From positions 328,782 to 392,781 of the forward strand of contig NZ_JAMZMJ010000006.1 in assembly GCF_024714495.1 (NCBI RefSeq): a DNA stretch of 64,000 nt. Direction: 5' to 3'. Origin of the DNA: Marinoscillum pacificum. Lineage in GTDB: Bacteria > Bacteroidota > Bacteroidia > Cytophagales > Cyclobacteriaceae. A model generated the notes under the pieces. That model was not told where the DNA came from. It worked only from the letters and a program-made list of their open reading frames with translations, and ran no database searches. Positions 1-8,632 of the stretch are shown piece after piece; positions within the stretch are counted from its first letter, which is position 1; every line of letters starts with the position of its first letter. Position numbers and translations under genes: made by a program.

Positions 1-396
1 TTTTTTATCCGCAGCTAATAGTGGAATAATCACAGCATCAATAGTGGACATATCGGCTTGCTCACCATTGACAGGAGTAGGAATGCCAAAACGATCGTTT
101 TCGAAAATAAGCGACTCATTATAGGTGTAGTGCGTCATGATTTTCCTCTCAAAATCAGTAGCGGAGACCACAACTGTCACTCCCGCTTCTACTAACAGCT
201 CAATAACAGGCCAGGTATTGGGTTCATTATTCTTAGCAATGGGTAAGAAAACATGTACGCTGGTTACAGATTGCTGTTCCAAGAAATCAAACAAGCGATT
301 GGTTAATGCAGCATTTCTAGACTCAAAAACTTCTGAATCTAGAAGTCTACGATTAAACAATACCCCTTTTCTTACCTTGGCTTTAGCATCAGACAT
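1..396 (-). CDS. 5-formyltetrahydrofolate cyclo-ligase family protein, partial (3' end beyond window)
   Basis: The minus-strand frame starting with ATG at 396 stays open for 132 codons to the window edge. The N-terminus begins MSDAKAKVRKGVLFNRR and continues with VTSVHVFLPIAKNNEPNTWP, which matches the substrate-binding start of the 5-FCL/MTHFS family. That family converts 5-formyl-THF to 5,10-methenyl-THF with ATP. The glycine-rich ATP site near the C-terminus is not in the window. Its ATG overlaps the bshC stop by one base (TAATG), so the two are translationally coupled in one operon. The family call is fairly secure; the gene is cut only by the window edge. Confidence 0.8.
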   Translation of the reverse strand, partial: MSDAKAKVRKGVLFNRRLLDSEVFESRNAALTNRLFDFLEQQSVTSVHVFLPIAKNNEPNTWPVIELLVEAGVTVVVSATDFERKIMTHYTYNESLIFENDRFGIPTPVNGEQADMSTIDAVIIPLLAADKK

Positions 397-1955
397 TAAG
401 CATCATGCAGTATATGAAAGCGATAATCAAACGCGTTAAATTTATCTAACAACTCAGGAATAAAGCCTTCGTGGTTCAATTGGAAATTTAAGAAATTATC
501 ATGTCGCTCCTGCAAGCTTCCATTAGGAAATAGCTTGTCTTTGATATTGTCAATTTGTGAAAGTGCGGTTTCGTTATTCTGCTCTTCAGCTTTCTTAAGG
601 CGTTTAGAAATGGAGTCTAGAATTTTAAACCCTTTTGCCCCTTCAGCACCAATGAAACCAGTCAAAGATCCATCAATCGTCTCTGCCTTGGTCTTGATTT
701 GCTCAAATAACTTTCCTAGCTCTGCACGTTCTTCTTTCAAGTCAAAATCACCTTGTCCATGCTGATCCAGATAGTCTTCTTTGAGCTTATTTGCACTTTT
801 AAATAGATCTTTTTTAGTGAGGTTGAGCTTATCTATTTTCTTCTGAACAGCTTTGTTCACTACCATATTGAATACGCGTGGCATCAAAGCAGGGAAGAAC
901 GTTTCGTAATGATCAAATACACCCTTCAGCTGTAGCCAGTAAGCGATTTCTGCAGGTCCACCACAGTAAGCCAGGTTAGGAAGAATGGTCTCCTGATATA
1001 GTGGGCGCATGATCACATTTGGACTAAAATTCTCCGGATGTGTCTTAATCTCTGCTTCCATTTCTGCAGCAGAGAAAACCTTTTCAGTGTTGAGCACTTT
1101 GAATAACTCTCCTTCTTTCACTATCCGCTCACGAAGACCGTTTTGCATATAGAAGAAGTTGATTTCTCTGGAAAATGCCTGGTTTTTATACCCAGCAGCA
1201 TCTAGCTCCTGAGATTTCGCTTCTACTAATCGATTGGAGTGATTTTCAAAAACTTCTTTCTCAATAACCGGAGCAAATAATCGCTTCAGTTTAGGGTTGT
1301 CCGCATCTACTACAACTAGTCCCTGATCCCCGAAGAGCTCATTGACATAGTATCTCACGGCATCTGCCAATGTATCGTGATCCAAATATGCTTGCTCAAA
1401 CAATGGAACTGATTCTGGAAGCTGGTCAATTACGCTGTTTAGCGAATGCGGTTTCATCCGACCAACAGGGCCTTTTTGATCTGTCTTCCACTCGTATTTC
1501 TTACCAAAAAGATTGAAATAGCTGATTTCATCCAAATCGTGATCTTCACTTGCCATCCAGTAAACTGGTACGAAGTGATATTCCGGATACTTTGCTTTCA
1601 GTGCTTTGCAGGCATTGATCACTGTCACAATCTTGTAAATGAAATAAAGAGGACCAGTGAAAATATTTAGTTGATGACCTGTAGTAACGGTAAAAGTCTT
1701 GTCATTTCCCAGGCTATGGATATTGAAATCCACCGCCTCATGCTTATCTAGCGGACCATATTGCCTATTTAGCACATGAACCAATATCGCACGATGGTCT
1801 TCACTCAGCGTTCGTTTGCTGATAAGTTGCTGGAAATTTTCCAGATCCGGGAATGCATTGTAAAAAGGAGTCAAAGACTCTTTTTTGTTGATATAATCTA
1901 AAAAGATTGGAGCAAAACACTCCGTTTCGTCAAAGGGTACCGTTTCTAGTTTCAT
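396..1955 (-). CDS. bshC: Bacillithiol biosynthesis cysteine-adding enzyme BshC
   Basis: This 519-residue protein has the usual BshC length. It carries the conserved TTGHQLN-x-FTGPLYFIYK region at about residues 90-110 and the MASEDHD motif near 132, followed by a helical coiled-coil stretch at about 365-425. BshC is thought to join cysteine to GlcN-malate as the last step of bacillithiol synthesis, in the cytoplasm. It lies between rimO (32 bp upstream) and the 5-FCL gene, which it overlaps by one base. The other bsh genes are not in the window. Its presence means the cell probably uses bacillithiol as its main low-molecular-weight thiol. Confidence 0.93.
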   Translation of the reverse strand: MKLETVPFDETECFAPIFLDYINKKESLTPFYNAFPDLENFQQLISKRTLSEDHRAILVHVLNRQYGPLDKHEAVDFNIHSLGNDKTFTVTTGHQLNIFTGPLYFIYKIVTVINACKALKAKYPEYHFVPVYWMASEDHDLDEISYFNLFGKKYEWKTDQKGPVGRMKPHSLNSVIDQLPESVPLFEQAYLDHDTLADAVRYYVNELFGDQGLVVVDADNPKLKRLFAPVIEKEVFENHSNRLVEAKSQELDAAGYKNQAFSREINFFYMQNGLRERIVKEGELFKVLNTEKVFSAAEMEAEIKTHPENFSPNVIMRPLYQETILPNLAYCGGPAEIAYWLQLKGVFDHYETFFPALMPRVFNMVVNKAVQKKIDKLNLTKKDLFKSANKLKEDYLDQHGQGDFDLKEERAELGKLFEQIKTKAETIDGSLTGFIGAEGAKGFKILDSISKRLKKAEEQNNETALSQIDNIKDKLFPNGSLQERHDNFLNFQLNHEGFIPELLDKFNAFDYRFHILHDA

Positions 1956-1987
1956 CGGCTATAAATCCGTTGTGCGATTTTCAGTTT

Positions 1988-3301
1988 TTATTTTACTGGT
2001 ACTCCGTAAAGATCAAACGGGCTTGCGCTGGTGATTTTAATATTAGCGAAATCTCCTAGACGTAGATAATGTTCGTTGGCATCAATTAATACCTCATTAT
2101 CCACCTCTGGTGAGTCGTGTTCAGTTCGTCCAATAAATTGTCCAGCCTCTTTTCGGTCGATTAAGACTTTGAATGTTTTGCCTACTTTTTGGTTGTTGAT
2201 CTCTTCAGAAATACTTTCCTGTACTTCCATAACGCGTTCAGCCCTCTGAAGTTTAATTTCTTCCGGGACATTATCCTCCATACTGAATGCATGGGTATTG
2301 TCCTCGTGTGAATAAGGAAAAACTCCGAGTCGCTCGAATCGTGATTTCTCGACGAAATCTAGCATATCCTCAAATTCTTTTTCCGTTTCACCAGGGTGAC
2401 CTGTGATTAATGTCGTGCGGATAGCAATATCCGGCACTCTATCGCGAATGGTATTTAATAAACGTTCGGTTTTTTCTCTTGTAGTTCCTCTACGCATGAT
2501 TTTGAGCATTTCAGTGCTACCATGCTGTAGCGGAATATCCAGATAGTTGCAGATATTACTTCGGTTAGCCATCACGTCCAACACGTCTTCTGGGAATCCT
2601 GTTGGGAATGCGTAGTGTAGTCTGATCCAATCCAGTCCATCTACATCAGCCAGACGATCCATCAATTCAGCCAGATTTCTCTTTTTGTACAGGTCCAACC
2701 CGTAATAAGTGGAGTCCTGTGCGATCAAAAGAATTTCTTTGGTGCCATTTTTAACCAATGACTGAGCTTCCTGCACGATCTGTTCCATTGGTTTCGAGAC
2801 GTGTTTACCTCGCATTAGTGGTATTGCACAGAAGCTACATGGTCTGTCACAACCTTCTGATATTTTCAAATAAGCGTAATGTTGATCAGTAGTGGTGATA
2901 CGCTCACCTAACAACTCGTGCTTATAATCTGCTTTAAATTTTTTGAGCAAAAGCGGAAGCTCCATCGTTCCAAACCAGGAATCAACCTGTGGTATCTCGT
3001 TTTGCAGATCTTCTCTGTATCGCTGAGAAAGACATCCGGTTACGTATACCTTATCAACCAAGCCTTCTTCTTTCGCATCTACATATCGCAGGATGGTATC
3101 GATAGATTCTTGCTTTGCATTGTCGATAAATCCGCACGTATTGATAATGATGATATTGGAGTCATCTTTTACAGACTCGTGCGTCACATCGATATCGTTT
3201 CCCCTCAGTTGAGTTAACATTACTTCCGAGTCTACCAGGTTTTTGGAGCAGCCCAGAGTCACAATGTTTACCTTATCCTTCTTGATCTTTTTAGTCTTCA
3301 C
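1988..3301 (-). CDS. rimO: Ribosomal protein S12 methylthiotransferase RimO
   Basis: The 437-residue product has the full methylthiotransferase layout. The N-terminal MTTase domain has cluster cysteines at about C18, C56 and C90. The radical SAM motif CDRPCSFC is at 151-158, and a TRAM domain occupies the last 65 residues. The start TLGCSKNLVDSE is the RimO form rather than MiaB. It methylthiolates the conserved aspartate of ribosomal protein S12, using SAM and two 4Fe-4S clusters. The start MKTKKIKKDKVNIV was kept because it is the only ATG before the first cysteine motif. A TAnnTTTG box lies 24-31 bases upstream. Confidence 0.96.
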   Translation of the reverse strand: MKTKKIKKDKVNIVTLGCSKNLVDSEVMLTQLRGNDIDVTHESVKDDSNIIIINTCGFIDNAKQESIDTILRYVDAKEEGLVDKVYVTGCLSQRYREDLQNEIPQVDSWFGTMELPLLLKKFKADYKHELLGERITTTDQHYAYLKISEGCDRPCSFCAIPLMRGKHVSKPMEQIVQEAQSLVKNGTKEILLIAQDSTYYGLDLYKKRNLAELMDRLADVDGLDWIRLHYAFPTGFPEDVLDVMANRSNICNYLDIPLQHGSTEMLKIMRRGTTREKTERLLNTIRDRVPDIAIRTTLITGHPGETEKEFEDMLDFVEKSRFERLGVFPYSHEDNTHAFSMEDNVPEEIKLQRAERVMEVQESISEEINNQKVGKTFKVLIDRKEAGQFIGRTEHDSPEVDNEVLIDANEHYLRLGDFANIKITSASPFDLYGVPVK

Positions 3302-3324
3302 GCCGTATGCTTTTCAATAATCTG

Positions 3325-3332
3325 CAAAGCTA
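3325..3332 (-). promoter_or_regulatory. Bacteroidota -7 box for rimO
   Basis: The minus strand reads TAGCTTTG, an exact match to the TAnnTTTG primary sigma box, 23 bases before the rimO ATG. I see no TTTG -33 box at the ideal 19-23 base distance; a TTG lies 26 bases upstream. Confidence 0.5.
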
Positions 3333-3401
3333 ATACAAAATGAGGCCTATAATAAGTTCAATAGTTATTGGTTATTATAACTTTACGGCCATTCTGAAAG
3401 T

Positions 3402-3878
3402 ATGAGAAAAGGACTATTCATAGTTATAGGGGTTTGGTTGGCGATTGCCAGCTGCCAGGAAATCAAGGATTGTGAGCTGGAATCCAGCACGGAGTATGCC
3501 TGGGTGTACTTTTATGAAGCTGATTCTGTGGAGCAGTATGAGAAAACAGTGGCTTTTTCTTTAGTACAAGAGGAGTCTAGTGAATATTATTTATTTAGCA
3601 CACTAGATGACGACACTGTAGCATACGATACCACTACGTACATGCCGCTTTTGCTAAATGGTGAAACACATGAAGTGAAATACCTATTCGATACCGATTC
3701 CATCCAATATGAATTAACTATGCTGTACGAGCCACATCTCAGAATTTATTATGATGAATGTGAACCGGTATATAGTTTCAAGCTAGATTCTGTATATAGT
3801 CCAGATTTTGATTCTGTGGTGCTGGTAAATAGGAATGTTGATATTGCAGTGGGAACTAACGTGGAGGTGTATTTCTAA
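3402..3878 (+). CDS. DUF6452-like lipoprotein
   Basis: The product has 158 residues and a lipoprotein signal, MRKGLFIVIGVWLAIASC, with the lipidated cysteine at residue 18. The mature part is acidic and probably beta-rich (alternating YxF and VxY patterns). It resembles the Bacteroidota-specific DUF6452 family, which is commonly paired with a DUF6048 outer membrane protein close to RNA-modification genes. Function is unknown. Its stop overlaps the ATG of the next gene by one base (TAATG), so the two are co-expressed. It is divergent from rimO. Confidence 0.7.
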   Translation: MRKGLFIVIGVWLAIASCQEIKDCELESSTEYAWVYFYEADSVEQYEKTVAFSLVQEESSEYYLFSTLDDDTVAYDTTTYMPLLLNGETHEVKYLFDTDSIQYELTMLYEPHLRIYYDECEPVYSFKLDSVYSPDFDSVVLVNRNVDIAVGTNVEVYF

Positions 3879-4666
3879 TGATCAGAAAACTAGTCATAAT
3901 CGCGTTCTTCTCACTTGGTTTAACCCAATTGTCAATTGGCCAGGGCTTGCAAAATCGAGTCAATCAGGCAACTGGAGCTGCGAGATCTTCTGGAGGAAAA
4001 CAGATGTCTGTGTCTGAAATGCGTAAAAATCGCAAAAAGATTCCTCGTGATTGGGCGCCTTCTATGGTCAAGATCAATTATGATATGGTGCCTGCGTTTT
4101 CTACGGTCTTTGGTGCAGAGCGAACAGGACAAGGTTTTCAAGCCAGTATCGATTTTGATCAATTCTTTTTCACTGCCGAATATGGGCAAGAATCTACCAA
4201 TCGAGGCGAGATCTTCGATTATAGTAGCGACGGGACTTATTTCAGCTTCGGTCCGGAGGTAAACTTTCTAAGACAAAATAAAGAAGGTCACGGCATTGTC
4301 TTTGGACTAAGATATGCGCATGCTAATTACAGTGATCAGCTACGATATACCAGAACTGGTGATGCCTGGGGAGATGGCAATCAGGAAAGATTAGTAACTG
4401 CTGAAAATCCTGATTTAAAAGCCAACTGGATGGAGTTTACACTTGGACTTACCGCCAAAGTTTGGAAAGATTTGTACATGGGTTATACGGTTCGTTACAA
4501 AGTCCTAAGACAAGTCAAAGGAGTCGGAGAATTTGCTCCTTATGACGTGGCAGGGTTTGGCCTTTATGAAGATAATACTGCGGTACGCTTCAATTACTAC
4601 GTTGGCTGGGCCATTAGATGGCGTGAAAAGCAACAGCTAATTCCGGGTTTGCCAGCTGTTAAATAA
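3878..4666 (+). CDS. DUF6048-like outer membrane protein
   Basis: The 262-residue product starts with a signal peptide cleaved near SIGQG (residue 21). After a short basic linker it consists of amphipathic beta strands such as ISFDQFFFTAEYGQE and YVGWAIRWREK, the pattern of a small outer membrane beta-barrel. It matches what I know of DUF6048, partner of DUF6452 in Bacteroidota. It is translationally coupled to the lipoprotein gene upstream, so the pair probably forms an envelope complex. No enzymatic motif is visible. Confidence 0.65.
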   Translation: MIRKLVIIAFFSLGLTQLSIGQGLQNRVNQATGAARSSGGKQMSVSEMRKNRKKIPRDWAPSMVKINYDMVPAFSTVFGAERTGQGFQASIDFDQFFFTAEYGQESTNRGEIFDYSSDGTYFSFGPEVNFLRQNKEGHGIVFGLRYAHANYSDQLRYTRTGDAWGDGNQERLVTAENPDLKANWMEFTLGLTAKVWKDLYMGYTVRYKVLRQVKGVGEFAPYDVAGFGLYEDNTAVRFNYYVGWAIRWREKQQLIPGLPAVK

Positions 4667-4777
4667 ACCTGCCGAAATAAAATTATAAGAGAGAACCTTC
4701 GAGTTTTGGAATAAATCTCTGTAAATGTCGAGGATAGCTGATACTGCTTAATTATCTTCTGTCTAGATTAGTTAAGC

Positions 4778-5569
4778 GTGAAAAAAATTTCCATCCTCAT
4801 ATTCCTCTTAGGTTTTTCGAGTGTACTAAAAGCTCAAATTCAACAATATTATGGTGCTTGGTTTAATAGTGCAGATGATTTGATGATCATATACGATACT
4901 GCTTTCACCTCACTAAATGAGAGTTTGATTGACATCAATGGTCATATCACTGCGATGAAAGTGAATTTAAGCAATGACACATTGGAATTTTGGAAAGAAA
5001 ATCAACATTATGGCTTCGTGATTGAAGAGCAAAAACCTGGTTTTATGTCTTTAATGCCAATCTCAAGTCAATCAAAAGTTGCCTTTAACGAGAAATCGGT
5101 GGTTTTTTACAGGGATTATTCTTTTGAAAGTCCATTCAGCTTGAAACAGCTTATTTATAGAGATTCTTGTCGAGGACATTACAAACCATGCACTTTGTGC
5201 AATGTGGAAATAAATAATGAAGGTGAAATTCGAGTCATTAAAGCAGATGAGCGATGGAACTTAAAAGAAGAATCATCCGACCGAAATTATTTGTCTGGTC
5301 AACTAGATAGTGCCTCATTGCTAAAATTAAAATACTTATTAAGATTAACGGGTTTACATCGTTATGATTTTCAAGTGGAATATAATCCTTTCAATGCCCT
5401 TCAAATCAACAGTAGAAGTATAAAATATTATGAGGTTGAATTGGAAGATAAGACAGTGAATTTCTCAACTCCACTAAATCCAATTCAACTGCGGGAACTT
5501 AACTATTTCCTTTACCAACTGTGTCATGAATTTAATTCATTGGGTAAGGTTGGTCGTGAAGTAGATTAA
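4778..5569 (+). CDS. Secreted hypothetical protein with a DUF6438-like second half
   Basis: GTG is the likely start; it is followed by a signal peptide, KKISILIFLLGFSSVLKAQ. The mature protein has about 245 residues. Around residues 130-200 it holds CRGHYKPCTLCNVEIN followed by a GEIRV strand and a GQLDSASLLKLKYLL helix. This order recalls DUF6438 (a Cys-containing start, a small beta sheet, then a helix), but the match is from memory and weak. There is no conserved neighbour: it sits between an outer membrane gene and a cytosolic hypothetical. Composition is more A+T-rich than the flanking core genes. Function unknown. Confidence 0.6.
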   Translation: MKKISILIFLLGFSSVLKAQIQQYYGAWFNSADDLMIIYDTAFTSLNESLIDINGHITAMKVNLSNDTLEFWKENQHYGFVIEEQKPGFMSLMPISSQSKVAFNEKSVVFYRDYSFESPFSLKQLIYRDSCRGHYKPCTLCNVEINNEGEIRVIKADERWNLKEESSDRNYLSGQLDSASLLKLKYLLRLTGLHRYDFQVEYNPFNALQINSRSIKYYEVELEDKTVNFSTPLNPIQLRELNYFLYQLCHEFNSLGKVGREVD

Positions 5570-5601
5570 GAAATACGATAATATTTTAATAGTAGGAATT
5601 T

Positions 5602-6084
5602 ATGGCAACCAATAAATCAATTTATTTTCAGGCATTGGAGTACTTGGTTGAAAATGATTTGAAGTCAAGTCCAAAGAAAGAATTATTAATCAGCTATAAA
5701 TATGATGGACTAAATTTCATGCCGCCAAGGTCAATATCGGGTTTCAAAGTAAAATTTTTGAAGGACTCAGGTAAGCCAGACGATTTACACTTCATAAATG
5801 GCTTCTCGAGGATATTTGAAATTGAACCAATCGATGTTTTAGAGGAGACGTTACAACTAAAAATCAATGTCTTACTGAGCTTGAATTCTAATAAGTCAAA
5901 TTTTGATGCATTGATCCAAACATTGCTGCCTCACGAGCAAGAAAAAGTGCTCCATTTAGTTGAGGCTAATCAAAATAATATCAATTTATTGATGAATATT
6001 GAATGGCATCGATTTGAGTTTCAGCTTAATAGTGATCAAGGACAGTTTATTCTTTCTAATCACGAACGGGTCATTATTAATTGA
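5602..6084 (+). CDS. Hypothetical cytosolic protein, 160 aa
   Basis: I do not recognise this protein. It has no signal peptide and no membrane segment. It begins MATNKSIYFQALEYLVEND, has mixed alpha/beta character and a leucine-rich helix near FDALIQTLLPHEQEKVLHLV. It lies 32 bases after the secreted hypothetical gene on the same strand and ends 17 bases before the convergent dciA-like gene. A two-gene unit of a secreted protein plus a small cytosolic protein is possible, but nothing shows that they interact. Confidence 0.55.
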   Translation: MATNKSIYFQALEYLVENDLKSSPKKELLISYKYDGLNFMPPRSISGFKVKFLKDSGKPDDLHFINGFSRIFEIEPIDVLEETLQLKINVLLSLNSNKSNFDALIQTLLPHEQEKVLHLVEANQNNINLLMNIEWHRFEFQLNSDQGQFILSNHERVIIN

Positions 6085-6101
6085 TTATTGAATCTATGAG
6101 G

Positions 6102-6386
6102 TTAAATAAACCTGATATCATTAAATAGATCTCCAAAGTCCTTTTGGAGTAAGCCCTTCACTTTCTCTTTGTTGTTGGTTAGCTCTTGTTTCAGTGGTGC
6201 TGAAGTCAATTTCACAAAAAGAATTTTGTTGGCTACATAGACAGAAGAGGTTCTTGAAGCGATTGGAGTACCTACTAGATCTCCCCATGATTCAGCTAAG
6301 AGCTTTTCACGATACTTGGTATCCAATTTTTCGTTGACTAAAAATTTCCTGAATGCGTTGGTAAATGAATTAGACTGCTCGCTCAT
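6102..6386 (-). CDS. DUF721 / DciA-like protein
   Basis: The 94-residue product shows the DUF721 pattern: an N-terminal helix (FTNAFRKFLVNEKL), the WGDLVGTPIASRTSSVYVANKILFVKL core, and a final helix with LLQKDFGDLFNDIRFI. DciA proteins of this superfamily help load the replicative helicase DnaB in bacteria without DnaC. It overlaps the recF stop by 4 bases (ATGA), so recF and this gene form one unit linked to replication and repair. The short Bacteroidota form lacks the long DciA tail, so the helicase-loading role is inference. Confidence 0.82.
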   Translation of the reverse strand: MSEQSNSFTNAFRKFLVNEKLDTKYREKLLAESWGDLVGTPIASRTSSVYVANKILFVKLTSAPLKQELTNNKEKVKGLLQKDFGDLFNDIRFI

Positions 6387-7480
6387 ATCAATTCTCCGTT
6401 TTCTATTTCAAAAAAGCTTACCTGCTCTTTGCCCTCAAAAAAGGCTTTGGAACGCTCGATTCTTGCATCTGTGATGAAAATCTGTGAGAAGCGCTCCTTA
6501 TCAGTTAGCAAATTTACAAGGCTTTCGATTCGTTGGTCATCCAATTTGTCAAAAATATCATCCAGCAGTAAAAGTGGATTAAATCCTTTGAGTGATTTCA
6601 AGTAATCATACTCCGCTAGTTTCAAAGCGAGGATGAAAGATTTTTGCTGACCTTGCGAACCAAATTTTTTGATTGGACGATCATTGAGTTTAAAAACATA
6701 ATCGTCTTTCTGAGCACCCATGGTGGTACGTTCCAGAATAATATCTTTTTCAAGAGCTTCTTTAAAAAGATGCTCAAAATCGTCTTTGACCACATTGGAT
6801 CTGTAGGATATTATCGGACTCTCGGCACCATCAAAAATCAATTCATAGTTTTTCTGGAAGTATGGAATAAATTGTTTGATGAACTCAGCCCGTTTAACAG
6901 CAACGGATTTAAAAAGAGGCAATAAAGATTCGTCATAGACCGCCAGCAATTGCTTGTTGAGACTTCTTCTTCCTGCATTTTGTTTCAAGAAGCTGTTGCG
7001 CTGCTTGAGTAGGCGCTGCATGGCCATCAAATCTTCCAGATAGCTTCTGTCATGCTGTGAAATCACACTGTCAAAAAACTTTCTTCGAACTTCACTTCCT
7101 TCCTTGATGATTTCGGTATCGTCTGGTGTGATCAAAACAGAAGGCACCATACCAATATGGTCACTTAGTTTTTCTAGTTCCTTACCATCTACCTTCACAA
7201 TCTTTTTTTTACCCTGCTCCAGGTAGCAATTCACGGCGTGTTCCTTGTCAATAATTTCCAATTTGCTGTTGATGGCAAAAAAAGGTTGCTCGTGGGTAAT
7301 GTTTTGCTGATCTACCGTGTTCAGCGCGCTGCGAGTCATCGAAATGTAGTGTAGGGCGTCCAGGAGGTTGGTTTTGCCCATTCCATTTTTCCCAACGATA
7401 CAATTAATTCCAGCCGAAAACTCGACGCTCAGCGCCAGATAATTTTTAAAATGTGTGAGTTTAAGACTTAAGAGCTTCAT
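6383..7480 (-). CDS. recF: DNA replication and repair protein RecF
   Basis: From the ATG at 7480 the product has 365 residues, the normal RecF size. It begins MKLLSLKLTHFKNY, the family's standard start. Walker A GKNGMGKT is at 30-37, a GSQGQQKSF ABC-type signature at about 285, and Walker B LLLLDDIFDKLD at about 315. RecF loads RecA at gaps together with RecOR. The frame is open 24 codons further upstream, but that extension has no family similarity and was rejected. It is coupled to the DUF721 gene downstream and divergent from pdhA. Confidence 0.95.
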   Translation of the reverse strand: MKLLSLKLTHFKNYLALSVEFSAGINCIVGKNGMGKTNLLDALHYISMTRSALNTVDQQNITHEQPFFAINSKLEIIDKEHAVNCYLEQGKKKIVKVDGKELEKLSDHIGMVPSVLITPDDTEIIKEGSEVRRKFFDSVISQHDRSYLEDLMAMQRLLKQRNSFLKQNAGRRSLNKQLLAVYDESLLPLFKSVAVKRAEFIKQFIPYFQKNYELIFDGAESPIISYRSNVVKDDFEHLFKEALEKDIILERTTMGAQKDDYVFKLNDRPIKKFGSQGQQKSFILALKLAEYDYLKSLKGFNPLLLLDDIFDKLDDQRIESLVNLLTDKERFSQIFITDARIERSKAFFEGKEQVSFFEIENGELI

Positions 7481-7574
7481 AGATTTTGCAGCAAGGCCTT
7501 TTTCGGTTAATTTCGCAAGGCTTGAAGGACACTGAAAGCGCAAAACTAACATTAGACAGTAAGCTTATTTGCAC

Positions 7575-8588
7575 ATGGCAGCCAAATCAAAGACAAAAAA
7601 AGAAGAATTCAGCAAAGAGCAGTACATGGAATGGTACGAGTCCATGTTGTTCATGAGGAGATTTGAGGAAAAAGCTGGTCAACTTTATGGACAGCAAAAG
7701 ATCCGTGGATTCTGCCATTTATATATTGGACAAGAGGCTTGTGTCTCTGGTGCAGTATCGGCATTGAAAAAAGGAGATAAATACATTACAGCATATAGAG
7801 ACCATGCTCACCCAATTGCACTAGGATCTGATCCAAAAGCAATTATGGCAGAGCTTTATGGTAAAGTAACCGGTATCTCTAAAGGTAAAGGTGGTTCTAT
7901 GCACATGTTTGACAAAGAGAATGGTTTCTTTGGTGGACATGGTATCGTAGGAGGACAGATTCCTTTGGGTACAGGTATTGGTTTTGCTGAAAAATATAGT
8001 GGTACAGATAACCTATGTATGTGTTACATGGGTGATGGTGCAGTTCGTCAGGGGGCTTTCCACGAAGCATTGAACCTTGCGATGACCATGAAGCTTCCAG
8101 TGATTTTCTGTATAGAAAACAATGGTTATGCGATGGGTACCTCTGTAAAAAGAACTTCTAACGTTACAGACCTGTATGTACTAGGTGAGGCGTATGACAT
8201 GCCTTCATCAGCAGTAGATGCAATGTCTGTAGAAGCAGTTCACCATGCGGTAGCTGAGGCTGCAGAAAGAGCAAGAAAAGGTGACGGCCCTACTTTGTTG
8301 GAGTTCAGAACTTACCGATACAAAGGACACTCAATGTCTGACCCTGCTAAATACAGAACCAAAGAGGAGCTTGAAGAATACAAGAAAAAAGATCCTATCG
8401 AGCAGGTAAAAGATGTGATCCTTAAAAAGAAGTGGTCTACAGAAGAAGACCTGAAAGCTTTGGATAAGAAATTGAAGGAGGATGTGATGGAATGTGTTGA
8501 TTTTGCTGAAAAATCAGACTGGCCACCTGCATCTGACGCGTACACAGACGTTTACGCAGAAGAAAATTATCCTTACGTGACGGATTAA
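7575..8588 (+). CDS. pdhA: Pyruvate dehydrogenase E1 component, alpha subunit
   Basis: The 337-residue protein has the E1-alpha hallmarks. These are FCHLYIGQEA at about 47, HGIVGGQIPLGTGIGFA at about 122, the thiamine diphosphate motif GDGAVRQG...ENNGYAMGTS at 153-190, and RYKGHSMSDPAKYR, the phosphorylation-loop region. It decarboxylates pyruvate and passes the acyl group to the E2 lipoyl arm, working with an E1-beta subunit. Neither E1-beta nor E2 follows it here, which is common in Bacteroidota. The ATG at 7575 is preferred over a TTG two codons upstream. A branched-chain 2-oxoacid enzyme is less likely, because the GDG loop and length fit PdhA. Confidence 0.93.
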   Translation: MAAKSKTKKEEFSKEQYMEWYESMLFMRRFEEKAGQLYGQQKIRGFCHLYIGQEACVSGAVSALKKGDKYITAYRDHAHPIALGSDPKAIMAELYGKVTGISKGKGGSMHMFDKENGFFGGHGIVGGQIPLGTGIGFAEKYSGTDNLCMCYMGDGAVRQGAFHEALNLAMTMKLPVIFCIENNGYAMGTSVKRTSNVTDLYVLGEAYDMPSSAVDAMSVEAVHHAVAEAAERARKGDGPTLLEFRTYRYKGHSMSDPAKYRTKEELEEYKKKDPIEQVKDVILKKKWSTEEDLKALDKKLKEDVMECVDFAEKSDWPPASDAYTDVYAEENYPYVTD

Positions 8589-8599
8589 TGCAAAAAGTA

Positions 8600-8607
8600 T
8601 ATCTTTG
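8600..8607 (+). promoter_or_regulatory. Bacteroidota -7 box for the TPR membrane protein gene
   Basis: TATCTTTG matches TAnnTTTG exactly and lies 25 bases before the ATG at 8633. It starts 11 bases after the pdhA stop, so the downstream gene has its own promoter and a very short leader. Confidence 0.55.
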
Positions 8608-8632
8608 CGTCCTTAAAATTTTTATTTGACAA

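Noticed and set aside
137..439. Plus-strand open frame of 100 codons
   Set aside because: It lies antisense to the 5-formyltetrahydrofolate cyclo-ligase and bshC genes, and has no signal or family features.
7481..7552. Extended RecF start at 7552
   Set aside because: The extra 24 residues match nothing in the family and the standard RecF start is at 7480.
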